NCBI GenBank assembly: GCA_948630815.1
Contig: CAPIEU010000015.1
Location: 1-32,804 of the forward strand
DNA length: 32,804 nt
Direction: 5' to 3'
Source of the DNA: an uncultured Clostridia bacterium
GTDB taxonomy: Bacteria > Bacillota > Clostridia > TANB77 > CAG-508
This document shows, one piece after another, positions 25,728 to 32,804 of this stretch (positions within the stretch are counted from its first letter, which is position 1; the number at the start of each line of letters is the position of its first letter). A program made the position numbers and the translations under genes. The notes under the pieces are model-generated. The model did not search any database. It worked only from the letters and a program-made list of their open reading frames with translations, and was not told the DNA's origin.

Positions 25728-26399
25728 TTACACAAATAACAAATTACACAAATACAAAAGTATTAAATGAGCAGGGTAGAAGCCGTATAATAAATACTTA
25801 GTATCTAATCCTTTTTTACCATTATATAAATTTATAAATACTAAAGATAAAATAGTACATAAGCATAGTATTAAATAAGGAAGATAGAAATTGTATCTAA
25901 TAAATAATGGTACATATTTTAATAAACAAAGACCTATAAAAGATAAATTCATAAGAACTTTTTTCTCTTTAAATATATGAAAAATAAATATTGCAAATAC
26001 TCCAAAATACCCATAATCCATATGTAAGGTATCAGCAGTTAAACCAAGACAAGCCACTAATAAAAGACCTACATACTTGTTTTTACACTGCTCATAACCA
26101 ATTATTGCAACTAGTCCTATAAATAAAGTAAAAAATATGTTTAAGGTAAAGCCAGTAGTAAACAAGGTTTCAAAAAACATAAAAGGTACTTGTGATGATA
26201 TAGCAAATAGAAATAGTCTGATTAAATAATTCTTCTTAGACTTTGTATGAATATATCCTTCACTAATACCAAAAGCAAAAATAGGGAAAGCAAGTCTGCC
26301 AATATAATTAAATGGAGAAAATTTGCCATACAAAGCATATCCCAAATGATCTATGAACATAGTAACTATTGCTATAATTTTTAATATAAAATTTGACAT
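25728..26399 (-). CDS. TraX family membrane protein
   Basis: A 223-residue integral membrane protein of the TraX family, named after the F-plasmid pilin acetylase; chromosomal members are of unknown substrate. Family start: KIIAIVTMFIDHLGYALYG (His in the first helix), then NYIGRLAFPIFAFGISEGY, and RLFLFAISSQVPF. About seven membrane helices follow. The start is ATG 26399, after GGAG; the longer open frame upstream overlaps the glycosyltransferase gene and is not used. Confidence 0.85.
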   Translation of the reverse strand: MSNFILKIIAIVTMFIDHLGYALYGKFSPFNYIGRLAFPIFAFGISEGYIHTKSKKNYLIRLFLFAISSQVPFMFFETLFTTGFTLNIFFTLFIGLVAIIGYEQCKNKYVGLLLVACLGLTADTLHMDYGYFGVFAIFIFHIFKEKKVLMNLSFIGLCLLKYVPLFIRYNFYLPYLILCLCTILSLVFINLYNGKKGLDTKYLLYGFYPAHLILLYLCNLLFV

Positions 26400-26416
26400 T
26401 TGCAACTCCTTTTTTT

Positions 26417-26502
26417 GAGGTTGGAGATTGGATATTAAGCATTTGCTTCGAAGAATTTGTTTAAAGCTGGTTTCAAACTTCCAACATCTAACTTCTAATA
26501 TT
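26417..26502. repeat. Imperfect inverted repeat between TraX and GT2 genes
   Basis: GAGGTTGGAGATTGGATATT (26417-26436) is an imperfect reverse complement of the stretch at about 26477-26500 (about 15 of 20 positions). The right arm covers the GT2 stop codon. It may be the remains of a small inverted-repeat element. Confidence 0.4.
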
Positions 26503-27450
26503 TGTTTCCTTTTCATCATTATATCTATCAACAAAATACAAAGGACGTCCTTTAGTTTCATAAAATGCTCGTCCAAGATATTCACCAATTACGCCTAAGA
26601 ATATTAGCTGTAATCCACCTAAAAATAGAATTACCACCATAGTTGAAGCGTAGCCTGGAACATCAATTCCATTAAAAATAGCTTTAAATATAATAACTAA
26701 CATATATAAAAATCCTGCAAGTGAAACTAGTATACCAAATATTGCAGCCCATCTAAGTGGGGCTGTAGTAAATGAAGTTAATCCATCTATTGAAAGATTA
26801 ATAAGTTTTCCATAATTCCATTTTGTTTGACCTGCAGCACGTGGATCTCTATCATATAAAATTTCCTTTTTATTATAACCAATGAAACTAAAAAGTCCTT
26901 TTGTATAACGTTCAGATTCACGCATAGATTTTAGAGCTTCTACACAACGTCTATCAAGTAATCTAAAATCACCAGTATCTTTTTGAATTTCTATATTCGT
27001 AACACTTTGAAGAGTTTTATAATACATTTTAGAAGTAAACTTTTTCATAAAAGTTTCACCTTTTCTAGATTTCCTTTTTGCATAAACATCATCATAACCT
27101 TCTTCCCAGTATTTAAGCATTTCTGGGATAAGTTCAGGTGGATCTTGAAGGTCAGCATCTATAATAATAACACAATCACCTTTAGAATAATCAAGACCTG
27201 CTATCATAGCTGTTTCCTTTCCAAAATTTCTTGAAAGGTTTAAATAACAAACTCTATTATCATTTTTCCTTAACTCTTGCATAATTTTTAGAGTATCATC
27301 TTTACTTCCATCATTAACAAGTAAAATTTCAAAATCATAATTTGATTGTTCATCCATAAGAGTTTTTAATCTATCATATAATAAATGTAGAACTTCTTGT
27401 TCATTATAAGATGGAATAAGAATAGTAACTAACTTTTTTTTGTTTTCCAT
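26488..27450 (-). CDS. GT2 glycosyltransferase (GtrB/DPM1-like)
   Basis: A 320-residue membrane-anchored glycosyltransferase of the polyprenyl-phosphate glycosyltransferase type. The GT-A domain has VTILIPSYNEQEVL, VNDGSKDDTL, and the metal motif IIDADLQDPPEL. Then comes RNFGKETAMIAGLDYS, and two C-terminal transmembrane helices (about residues 225-250 and 262-290) before EYLGRAFYETKGRP. It likely loads a sugar on undecaprenyl phosphate for surface polymer decoration. Start ATG 27450 follows GGAGG. The last codons overlap an imperfect inverted repeat. Confidence 0.88.
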   Translation of the reverse strand: MENKKKLVTILIPSYNEQEVLHLLYDRLKTLMDEQSNYDFEILLVNDGSKDDTLKIMQELRKNDNRVCYLNLSRNFGKETAMIAGLDYSKGDCVIIIDADLQDPPELIPEMLKYWEEGYDDVYAKRKSRKGETFMKKFTSKMYYKTLQSVTNIEIQKDTGDFRLLDRRCVEALKSMRESERYTKGLFSFIGYNKKEILYDRDPRAAGQTKWNYGKLINLSIDGLTSFTTAPLRWAAIFGILVSLAGFLYMLVIIFKAIFNGIDVPGYASTMVVILFLGGLQLIFLGVIGEYLGRAFYETKGRPLYFVDRYNDEKETNIRS

Positions 27451-27551
27451 AAAAAAACCTCCATATGAATTATTATATATCATAATTCATATAGAGTAAA
27501 CTATTTTTTGGGGAAAAATTGTTATTGTAATGTAATTTGATGTTACTATTC

Positions 27552-27662
27552 ATAGTTATTTCTTAAAATCTGCTTCATCTTGCTGGAGGTATGGATTTTT
27601 ATTTTTCTCTCTAGGTTAGAAAATAAAAAGTTCTTGCCTCCACGTGAAGTACTTTGTACTAT
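27552..27662. ncRNA. Long bulged hairpin, possible 6S-like RNA
   Basis: Nested arms form one rod: ATAGT (27552-27556)/ACTAT (27658-27662), CTTCA (27573-27577)/TGAAG (27645-27649), GGAGG (27585-27589)/CCTCC (27637-27641), and TTTTTATTTT(T)CT (27596-27608)/AGAAAATAAAAA (27618-27629). Internal bubbles separate the stems. The rod with bubbles in a 200-base gene-free gap recalls 6S RNA. Strand and family are not established. Confidence 0.35.
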
Positions 27663-27694
27663 AAATGGCTGTGAATTAAACAATTTGATTAAAC

Positions 27695-28555
27695 TTAAGT
27701 TTGTTTTGTTTTAACATTATTAGTTATTCTATAAACCCTACATATATCACAATCATTACATATATGCACTCTATTTTCAAAAATCAACTTAAGAGTATTA
27801 ATAAATTCATCTTCATAATTGTCAACTAAATGAATATTTAACTTTTGAGGAAGTAAATTAAGTAAAGTATTCAAACAATAATCGTTTGAAGAAAATGAAA
27901 TGTCTGAAAGATATTTTGCATCAAATATATGGTCTTCAGTGGAAATAATATTTTTATTATTGTCTATTAATATGGATTCTTTATTTACGTATATAAGATG
28001 CAAAACATTAGTAGAACTTTCCTTTGAATTTACATATAAATGTAATAGATTTATAAATTCAAAATATTCTTTTTCTATTAGAAAGTTACTTACACATATA
28101 TCAATATTATAATCCAAAATTTCCTTATAATCTTTTAACCTAAAATTTACAAATCCATTTAAAACAATAGAATGATGTTCATTTAAGTAAGAATATATTG
28201 CATTATATATTGCATCATATTTTTCATTATAAATACTTTCGTCAAAATTAAATAAATCTATACAATTGTCTAATATGTGTTTTGAATCTATATCATTAAA
28301 ATAGAAGTAGTTATAAGAAAGAATTTTCTTAATTAGTTTTTTTTCATAAAAAAATAGTATGCATTTAGTAAGTGTGTCACATAATATTTCATAAAAATTA
28401 TCTATATTATTACCTAAATAGTGAATAATAACATTATCATAAATTTTAAAACTATTGTTAGATAAATAGGTAGAATCTAAATCTATATTAGAAAAATCTT
28501 TTAGTAGATAATCTATAATATATTTATTATTGCTCTTAATGCATATAGATTTCAT
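27695..28555 (-). CDS. ytxC: YtxC-like sporulation protein
   Basis: A 286-residue protein resembling the YtxC family, found in spore formers and often beside thrS; its function is unknown. The recognisable block is VNFRLKDYKEILDYNIDICV followed by NFLIEKEYFEFINLLHLYV. A late Cys cluster, CNDCDIC, is visible. Rich in Asn, Ile and Tyr, and diverged from better-known members. No thrS is within reach. Confidence 0.7.
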   Translation of the reverse strand: MKSICIKSNNKYIIDYLLKDFSNIDLDSTYLSNNSFKIYDNVIIHYLGNNIDNFYEILCDTLTKCILFFYEKKLIKKILSYNYFYFNDIDSKHILDNCIDLFNFDESIYNEKYDAIYNAIYSYLNEHHSIVLNGFVNFRLKDYKEILDYNIDICVSNFLIEKEYFEFINLLHLYVNSKESSTNVLHLIYVNKESILIDNNKNIISTEDHIFDAKYLSDISFSSNDYCLNTLLNLLPQKLNIHLVDNYEDEFINTLKLIFENRVHICNDCDICRVYRITNNVKTKQT

Positions 28556-28687
28556 ATAAAAAAATCTCCTTTCATACTTTAAAAATAGTATCTACCAAAA
28601 CTTTTTAGATATACATTATTTTATGCAATATCCATTATTTTGGAAACTTGTTTAAAATTAAAATCTATACGCTTTAATTATTAACTA

Positions 28688-28714
28688 AAAAATCCCCTAA
28701 AAAAGGGGATTTTT
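28688..28714. terminator. Bidirectional terminator
   Basis: AAAAATCCCC (28688-28697) with GGGGATTTTT (28705-28714); A and T flanks allow use from both sides. It overlaps the stop codon of the GH57 gene. Confidence 0.85.
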
Positions 28715-30302
28715 ATATGTATATCATATAATTAATGTCAGGAAAAATTTTATCAATCTTAATAATATCTTTTAAAAATTCTTCATCAATATTATCTTCT
28801 TTTAACATATAATATAATTTTGTAAAACGACCAATATGGTCTTTAATTCTTTTTTTTGCATAGTCCACCATAGTTCCATTTGTTATAATAAATAGCCAAT
28901 CACTACTTTCGGCAAGTAATAATTCTCTTGCACATTGGTTTAATGCAAGTTTTTTTAGTTTATTTTTTTCATTAGGAAGTAAATTTGCAAGTTCTACCAT
29001 TCTATCTCCTGCTATATGAAGATGACGGTGTGCATAGTCATTTGTATGGTTTAGCCATACTTCACTATAGCCATTTGCACCCCAACTTGAACGACAAGGC
29101 GTAGATACTTGAATTTCTGGGTATTTATCTATATATTCACCAGGTGTAATTAATTCAAAATCACATTTATCATAATAAATTTTTTTAAATAAAACATATA
29201 ACCAGTTAGGACCTTCATACCACCAATGGCCATAAAGTTCAGCATCATATGGGCATAATATAATAGGAGGAATGTGCATATGTGGTGAAAGGTGTGTAAT
29301 TTGAGCTTGTCTTGAATCGAAGAAATGTCCAGCTTGTTTTTCTACAGAATCCATTGCCCAAGTAGGGTTATAATAATCCTTATTTTCAGTATCACCAGTA
29401 ATTCTATAATATTTAATTCCAGTATGAACTCTTACACCATTATTGGCTATGTATGGTTTTATATAATCATAATCGGCATCATAACCAATATCACGATAAA
29501 ACTCACGATAATTGTAATCGCCAGGATACCCATTTATAGAACTCCATACTTGCCTTGAAGATGAGATATCACGTCCAAAAGCAACAATGTTGTTAGGTGT
29601 AACAATTGGTGCATATGTACCATAAACAGGGGTAGGGTCAGCATATAAAATACCATGTGATTCTGTTATAATGTACTCAATACCAAATTCTTTTAGATAT
29701 TTATCGACTTCAGGAATATAGCCACATTCAGGAAGCCAAATACCACGAGGATTTTTGGCAAAATATTTTTTATAAGTTTGTACACCTACTGCAATTTGAG
29801 CACGAACAGTTTTTTCATTTACATATAAAATAGGGAAATATCCATGAGTTGCACCACAAGTTATAATTTCTAAAACCCCAATATCTTGAAAATATTTAAA
29901 GCCTTCTATTAAGTTACAATTATATACATCTTTAAAAATATGTAAGTCTTTAGAATACTTATCTAAGTAGTATTTAGATAAGTTATTAAGCTTTTCATTA
30001 TTTGCAGTTCTAATTATTTCTTTTTTAGAAAGTTCAATATGTTTTTTTAAGTATTTAATATATCTTCTTTGTAATAATTTATTATCTAACATAGAAAGAA
30101 GTGGGGGGGTAAGTGACATAGTAATTCTAAAGTCAACTTTCTCTTCTTCTAATTTTTTAAAATTAGTTAATAATGGTATATATGTTTCAGATATAGCTTC
30201 ATAAAGCCATTCTTCTTCTAAATAATCTTCACTTTCAGGGTGATGCACAAAAGGTAAATGTGCATGTAAGACAAAACTTACATATCCTTTTTTCGAATTC
30301 AT
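28713..30302 (-). CDS. GH57 1,4-alpha-glucan branching enzyme
   Basis: Glycoside hydrolase family 57 enzyme of the AmyC/branching type, 529 residues. The N-terminal barrel has FVLHAHLPFVHHPE with metal/active-site His. The catalytic Glu is probably in GIWLPECGYIPEVD, and the catalytic Asp in LCPYDAELYGHWWYEGP. A C-terminal DUF1957 helical domain follows (RSSWGANGYSEVWLN, DRMVELANLLP, ARELLLAESSDWLFI). It should add alpha-1,6 branches to glycogen. Start ATG 30302 has AAAGGAG upstream; an earlier in-frame ATG at 30335 has none. The DUF4912 gene lies directly upstream, 46 bases away. Confidence 0.9.
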   Translation of the reverse strand: MNSKKGYVSFVLHAHLPFVHHPESEDYLEEEWLYEAISETYIPLLTNFKKLEEEKVDFRITMSLTPPLLSMLDNKLLQRRYIKYLKKHIELSKKEIIRTANNEKLNNLSKYYLDKYSKDLHIFKDVYNCNLIEGFKYFQDIGVLEIITCGATHGYFPILYVNEKTVRAQIAVGVQTYKKYFAKNPRGIWLPECGYIPEVDKYLKEFGIEYIITESHGILYADPTPVYGTYAPIVTPNNIVAFGRDISSSRQVWSSINGYPGDYNYREFYRDIGYDADYDYIKPYIANNGVRVHTGIKYYRITGDTENKDYYNPTWAMDSVEKQAGHFFDSRQAQITHLSPHMHIPPIILCPYDAELYGHWWYEGPNWLYVLFKKIYYDKCDFELITPGEYIDKYPEIQVSTPCRSSWGANGYSEVWLNHTNDYAHRHLHIAGDRMVELANLLPNEKNKLKKLALNQCARELLLAESSDWLFIITNGTMVDYAKKRIKDHIGRFTKLYYMLKEDNIDEEFLKDIIKIDKIFPDINYMIYI

Positions 30303-30348
30303 GTTTTTCTCCTTTGTATGTTTTTTATTATGCAACCAAAAAACATTG

Positions 30349-31236
30349 TTATATAAAACTAGAAGAAGGATTGCATAAATTATTAGATGTTATTTCTCCA
30401 AAAAGTTCATCTTTATAAATAGTTTTATATAAATCGTAAATATTATATATTTCTTGCATATTTTTATATTTTGAGATAGAACTAAAATCTCTTTTTGTAG
30501 TATTTCCGTTTTTTAAGTTTTTGTATGTAACACATGGATTAAATTTTTCAAATAAGATATGATTATTTGGAGAGTTCATTTTATTTGAAGAAGAAACATA
30601 AATGTATTCCTCTTTTAGTGTAGATATATGTGTTAAAGGGCGTCTACCAAGTTCAATGTTATATTTACAATTAGCATCATTAATATGTAGATACCAACTA
30701 TTTGCAAAATCATTTATTTCCATTTCAAAAGAATAATTCAAAGTTTCATTATGAATTATTAAAACAGGTTTTGTTTCTTTAAAAAAGTTATTTCCATAGT
30801 GTTCTTCAAATAATTTTCTATCTATATCTGCAATATCCCAATATACAAATAACATATTAGGGGTTTGTGCAAGTATTTTTACAATAGTTTGATTATATCT
30901 TATTGGTAAGTCGTAATATTCAACTATAGAATTAGTAGTTTTTCTTTTAGTAGTTTTAGAGACAGTGTCTTTTTTTGTAGTTGTACCTTTAGAAGTTTTT
31001 GCTAGGGCTTTTTTTGTGGATTTAGTAGTTTTTGATACAGAATTTTTAGTAACAGTTGTTTTAGTAGCTTTTTTTATAGGTGTGTTTTTAGTAACATCTT
31101 TTTTTGTAGCTACTAATTTTTTTGTTGTAGGTTTCTTTACAGTATCATTAACTTTTTTAGTAGTAGTTTTTTTAGTAGTATTTTTTTTTATGCTTTTTAC
31201 TGGTGTTTCTTCTAGTTCTTTTGCTTTTCTTGGCAT
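30349..31236 (-). CDS. DUF4912 protein with Lys/Thr-rich tail
   Basis: A 295-residue protein. Residues 1 to about 110 are a low-complexity Lys/Thr/Ala repeat region (KKTTTKK, TTKKDTVSKTTKR), like histone H1 tails. Residues about 115-240 are a DUF4912 domain (ILAQTPNMLFVYWDIADIDR, SWYLHINDANCKYNIELGRR). DUF4912 genes often sit beside GH57 branching enzymes, as here, so a role in glycogen handling is inferred. Start ATG 31236 has AAGGAGG at normal distance. Confidence 0.85.
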   Translation of the reverse strand: MPRKAKELEETPVKSIKKNTTKKTTTKKVNDTVKKPTTKKLVATKKDVTKNTPIKKATKTTVTKNSVSKTTKSTKKALAKTSKGTTTKKDTVSKTTKRKTTNSIVEYYDLPIRYNQTIVKILAQTPNMLFVYWDIADIDRKLFEEHYGNNFFKETKPVLIIHNETLNYSFEMEINDFANSWYLHINDANCKYNIELGRRPLTHISTLKEEYIYVSSSNKMNSPNNHILFEKFNPCVTYKNLKNGNTTKRDFSSISKYKNMQEIYNIYDLYKTIYKDELFGEITSNNLCNPSSSFI

Positions 31237-31331
31237 TATTTTTCCTCCTTGGTACAATGTAAAATTTCTATATAAATACTATATCAAATATTAAATAAAT
31301 TCAAGTAAAAATGAGAATAAATGTAAAAAAA

Positions 31332-32214
31332 CTATATTCCATAATTTTTCATTGCTTTTTCTAATACTTCTTTATTTTTACTAGACATCTCAACAAGAGG
31401 TAATCGTGGTGTGCCATAATTATATCCCATAATATTTAAAGCAGCTTTTACAGGGATAGGGTTTACCTCTAAAAATAGTGCTTTTATTAATTCAATACTT
31501 TCTAATTGTACTTTTGTTGCATTTTCTAAATTTCCATTAAAATAATCTTTAATCATATTTGTAAATTTTTTTGGCGCAATATTTGAAATAACAGAAATAA
31601 CACCTTTTCCGCCAAGTGATAAAACAGGAAGAACTTGGTCATCATTGCCACTATAGATATGTAGATTATCTCCACAAAGTGCAGCGATTTCTGCTATTTG
31701 AGATAAGTTTCCACTAGCTTCTTTTATAGCAACAATATTTTCTATTTTTGATAATTCTAAACAGGTTTTAGGCGTAACATTTACACCTGTTCTACTAGGT
31801 ACACTATAAACAATAATAGGTAGGTTTGTAGAACTTGCAATAGCTTCATAATGCTTAATAAGTCCGTTTTTCAGTAGTTTTATTGTAATAAGGAGTAACT
31901 ACTAATACTCCATCTGCACCAATAGATTCAGCATATTGGGTAAGTTCTATTGCAGCACGAGTACAATTACTTCCTGTTCCTAATATAACAGGAACTCTTT
32001 TTGCCACTCTTTCTATAGCAAATTTCATAGTCTCTTTTCTTTCGGTTTCAGTCATAGTTGCAGATTCTCCAGTAGTTCCACAAACTACTAAAGCATCAAT
32101 ACCTTCTTCAATTTGAAAATCGATTAATTTTCCAAATTCATCAAAATTAACCCCTGTATTTGTAAAAGGAGTAGCGATTGCAGTTGCACAACCTTTAAAT
32201 AATAATTTTTTCAT
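31332..32214 (-). CDS. dapA: 4-hydroxy-tetrahydrodipicolinate synthase, one CGG shift
   Basis: Condenses pyruvate with aspartate semialdehyde in the lysine/diaminopimelate pathway. Visible features: GCATAIATPF, VVCGTTGESATMT, VILGTGSNCTRAAIEL, GADGVLVVTPYYNK with the catalytic Tyr, and the Schiff-base Lys in VAIKEASGN, which lies after the shift. Skipping the C at 31866 (minus strand) gives TTEKGLIKHYEAI and joins the frames into 293 residues, the normal family length. Without it the protein ends three codons later. DapA supplies both cell wall and spore dipicolinate, so it should be functional. Ribosome site AGGAG precedes ATG 32214. Confidence 0.93.
31863..31866 (-). other. CGG +1 shift site 10 (dapA)
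   Basis: On the minus strand AAA CGG ACT TAT TAA is the unshifted reading. Skipping the C at 31866 gives AAA GGA CTT ATT AAG CAT, the conserved E-K-G-L-x-x-H of DapA. Confidence 0.9.
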
Positions 32215-32335
32215 TTAATCAGCTCCTAAGAACTTGTATATCACAAAATTTATAGTTATATATTTTGCTAAGATTATTATATGTGAAAAATTAAAAAAAT
32301 GGAATAGGGATAAGGAAAAATATTGTAAGAATGTA

Positions 32336-32364
32336 TTGACTTATGACAACTAAAATAATATAAT
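32336..32364 (+). promoter_or_regulatory. Promoter of HTH-TPR gene
   Basis: TTGACT (32336-32341), 17-base spacer, TATAAT (32359-32364). Confidence 0.75.
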
Positions 32365-32395
32365 GGTTACATAATTTAAAAAGAAAATGTAAGAA

Positions 32396-32804
32396 GTGGC
32401 ATATGAGGAAGACATAAAAAAGAAGTAATTGAACGAATGAAGAAATAATAGTTAGTATAGCAAATAATATAGGAATATCTGTGGCTACATTATATAAATG
32501 GAGAATAGAACAAAAAATAGAGGAGGAAGAAAAAAGAGAAATGCGACAACCAAAATGGAAAGAAACAAAGAAATATTATGAAAAACAGAAAGAAGATTTT
32601 AATTTTAGGCAAGGATATGTAAAATTTAAACAAAAAAAGTATAAAGAGGCAAAGGAGTATTTTTTAAAATCAATTAGTAATATAGGTACAGAATACAATA
32701 AAAGTATTTTGTTTATAGGAAAAATTTATGTAATAGAGAAAAGATACAAAGAAGCAAGAGAAGAGTTTGAAAAATGTATAGAAATAGACAAAGATAGAAC
32801 TCCA
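32396..32804 (+). pseudogene. HTH-TPR protein gene, broken by two -1 shifts, runs off the window
   Basis: From GTG 32396 the frame reads MAYEEDIKK then stops. A -1 shift at A-AAA-AAG (32415-32421) continues as EVIERM. A second -1 shift near 32440-32446 leads to EEIIVSIANNIGISVATLYKW, a helix-turn-helix. The following frame stays open to the window end, with TPR-like helices (GYVKFKQKKYKEAKEYFLKS, IYVIEKRYKEAREEFEKC). There is no CGG at these breaks. Possibly a decayed gene, a gene with sequence errors, or one using slippage at the first site. The function of the HTH-TPR combination is unknown. Confidence 0.55.

Noticed and set aside
30965..31294. Plus-strand ORF rich in Val and Phe
   Set aside because: It is the shadow of the Lys/Thr repeat region of the DUF4912 gene.
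425..31866. CGG simply reassigned to another amino acid
   Set aside because: Reading CGG as any three-base codon leaves every gene out of frame, with stops within 2 to 16 codons. Only a +1 change of frame restores the proteins.

Overview
The window is AT-rich DNA (A/G-rich codons, AGA for Arg, strong GGAGG ribosome binding sites) from an anaerobic spore-forming member of the Clostridia. The spore protease gene gpr, a ytxC-type sporulation gene and Firmicutes versions of murB, yvcK/glmR, holA and dapA support this. No species can be named.

Layout. (1) About 1-11353 is a mobilizable element of the Tn4451 type: large serine recombinase, TnpV, a candidate oriT, MobC, relaxase, then cargo. The cargo is a DUF1016/YhcG PDDEXK nuclease, a Gabija pair (GajA, GajB), and a four-gene run of nucleoside deaminase, GNAT-SnoaL fusion, MBL hydrolase and Nudix hydrolase. 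(2) 11640-16532 holds an HD hydrolase behind a 13-codon leader ORF, a heterodimeric ABC exporter and a small membrane protein. The right end of the element was not found, so this block may be cargo or chromosome. (3) 16573-25458 is chromosomal: AIM24 protein, a small unknown protein, a pilin-like protein, murB, yvcK/glmR, glycogen debranching enzyme, holA and gpr. Two Fst/RNAII-like type I toxin-antitoxin loci flank gpr. (4) 25728-32214, minus strand: TraX-like protein, GT2 glycosyltransferase, ytxC, GH57 branching enzyme, DUF4912 protein and dapA. (5) The right edge holds a broken HTH-TPR gene.

Main discovery. Seven genes look broken by +1 frameshifts: the recombinase, gajB, the first ABC subunit, murB, the debranching enzyme, gpr and dapA. 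All ten breaks have the same form. An in-frame CGG codon, always CGGA or CGGT, sits where the family expects glycine. Skipping its C and reading GGA/GGT as Gly restores the full-length protein each time. I checked every CGG in the window against the reading frames. All ten in-frame CGGs are such sites, none is needed as Arg, and about 20 other CGGs inside genes are out of frame. Two of the genes, murB and dapA, are normally essential, and murB has two sites 22 bases apart. The best explanation is that CGG is not read as Arg here and triggers a +1 shift, or that CGGN is read as a four-base glycine codon. This resembles the AGG-to-GGY shifts of Perkinsus mitochondria but would be genome-wide in a bacterium. 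The mobile element uses the same rule, so it appears adapted to hosts that share it.

Other frameshifts (gajA near 6271-6276 and the gene at the right edge) are -1 shifts in A-runs. They are a separate class that may be ordinary mutations, sequence errors or slippage.
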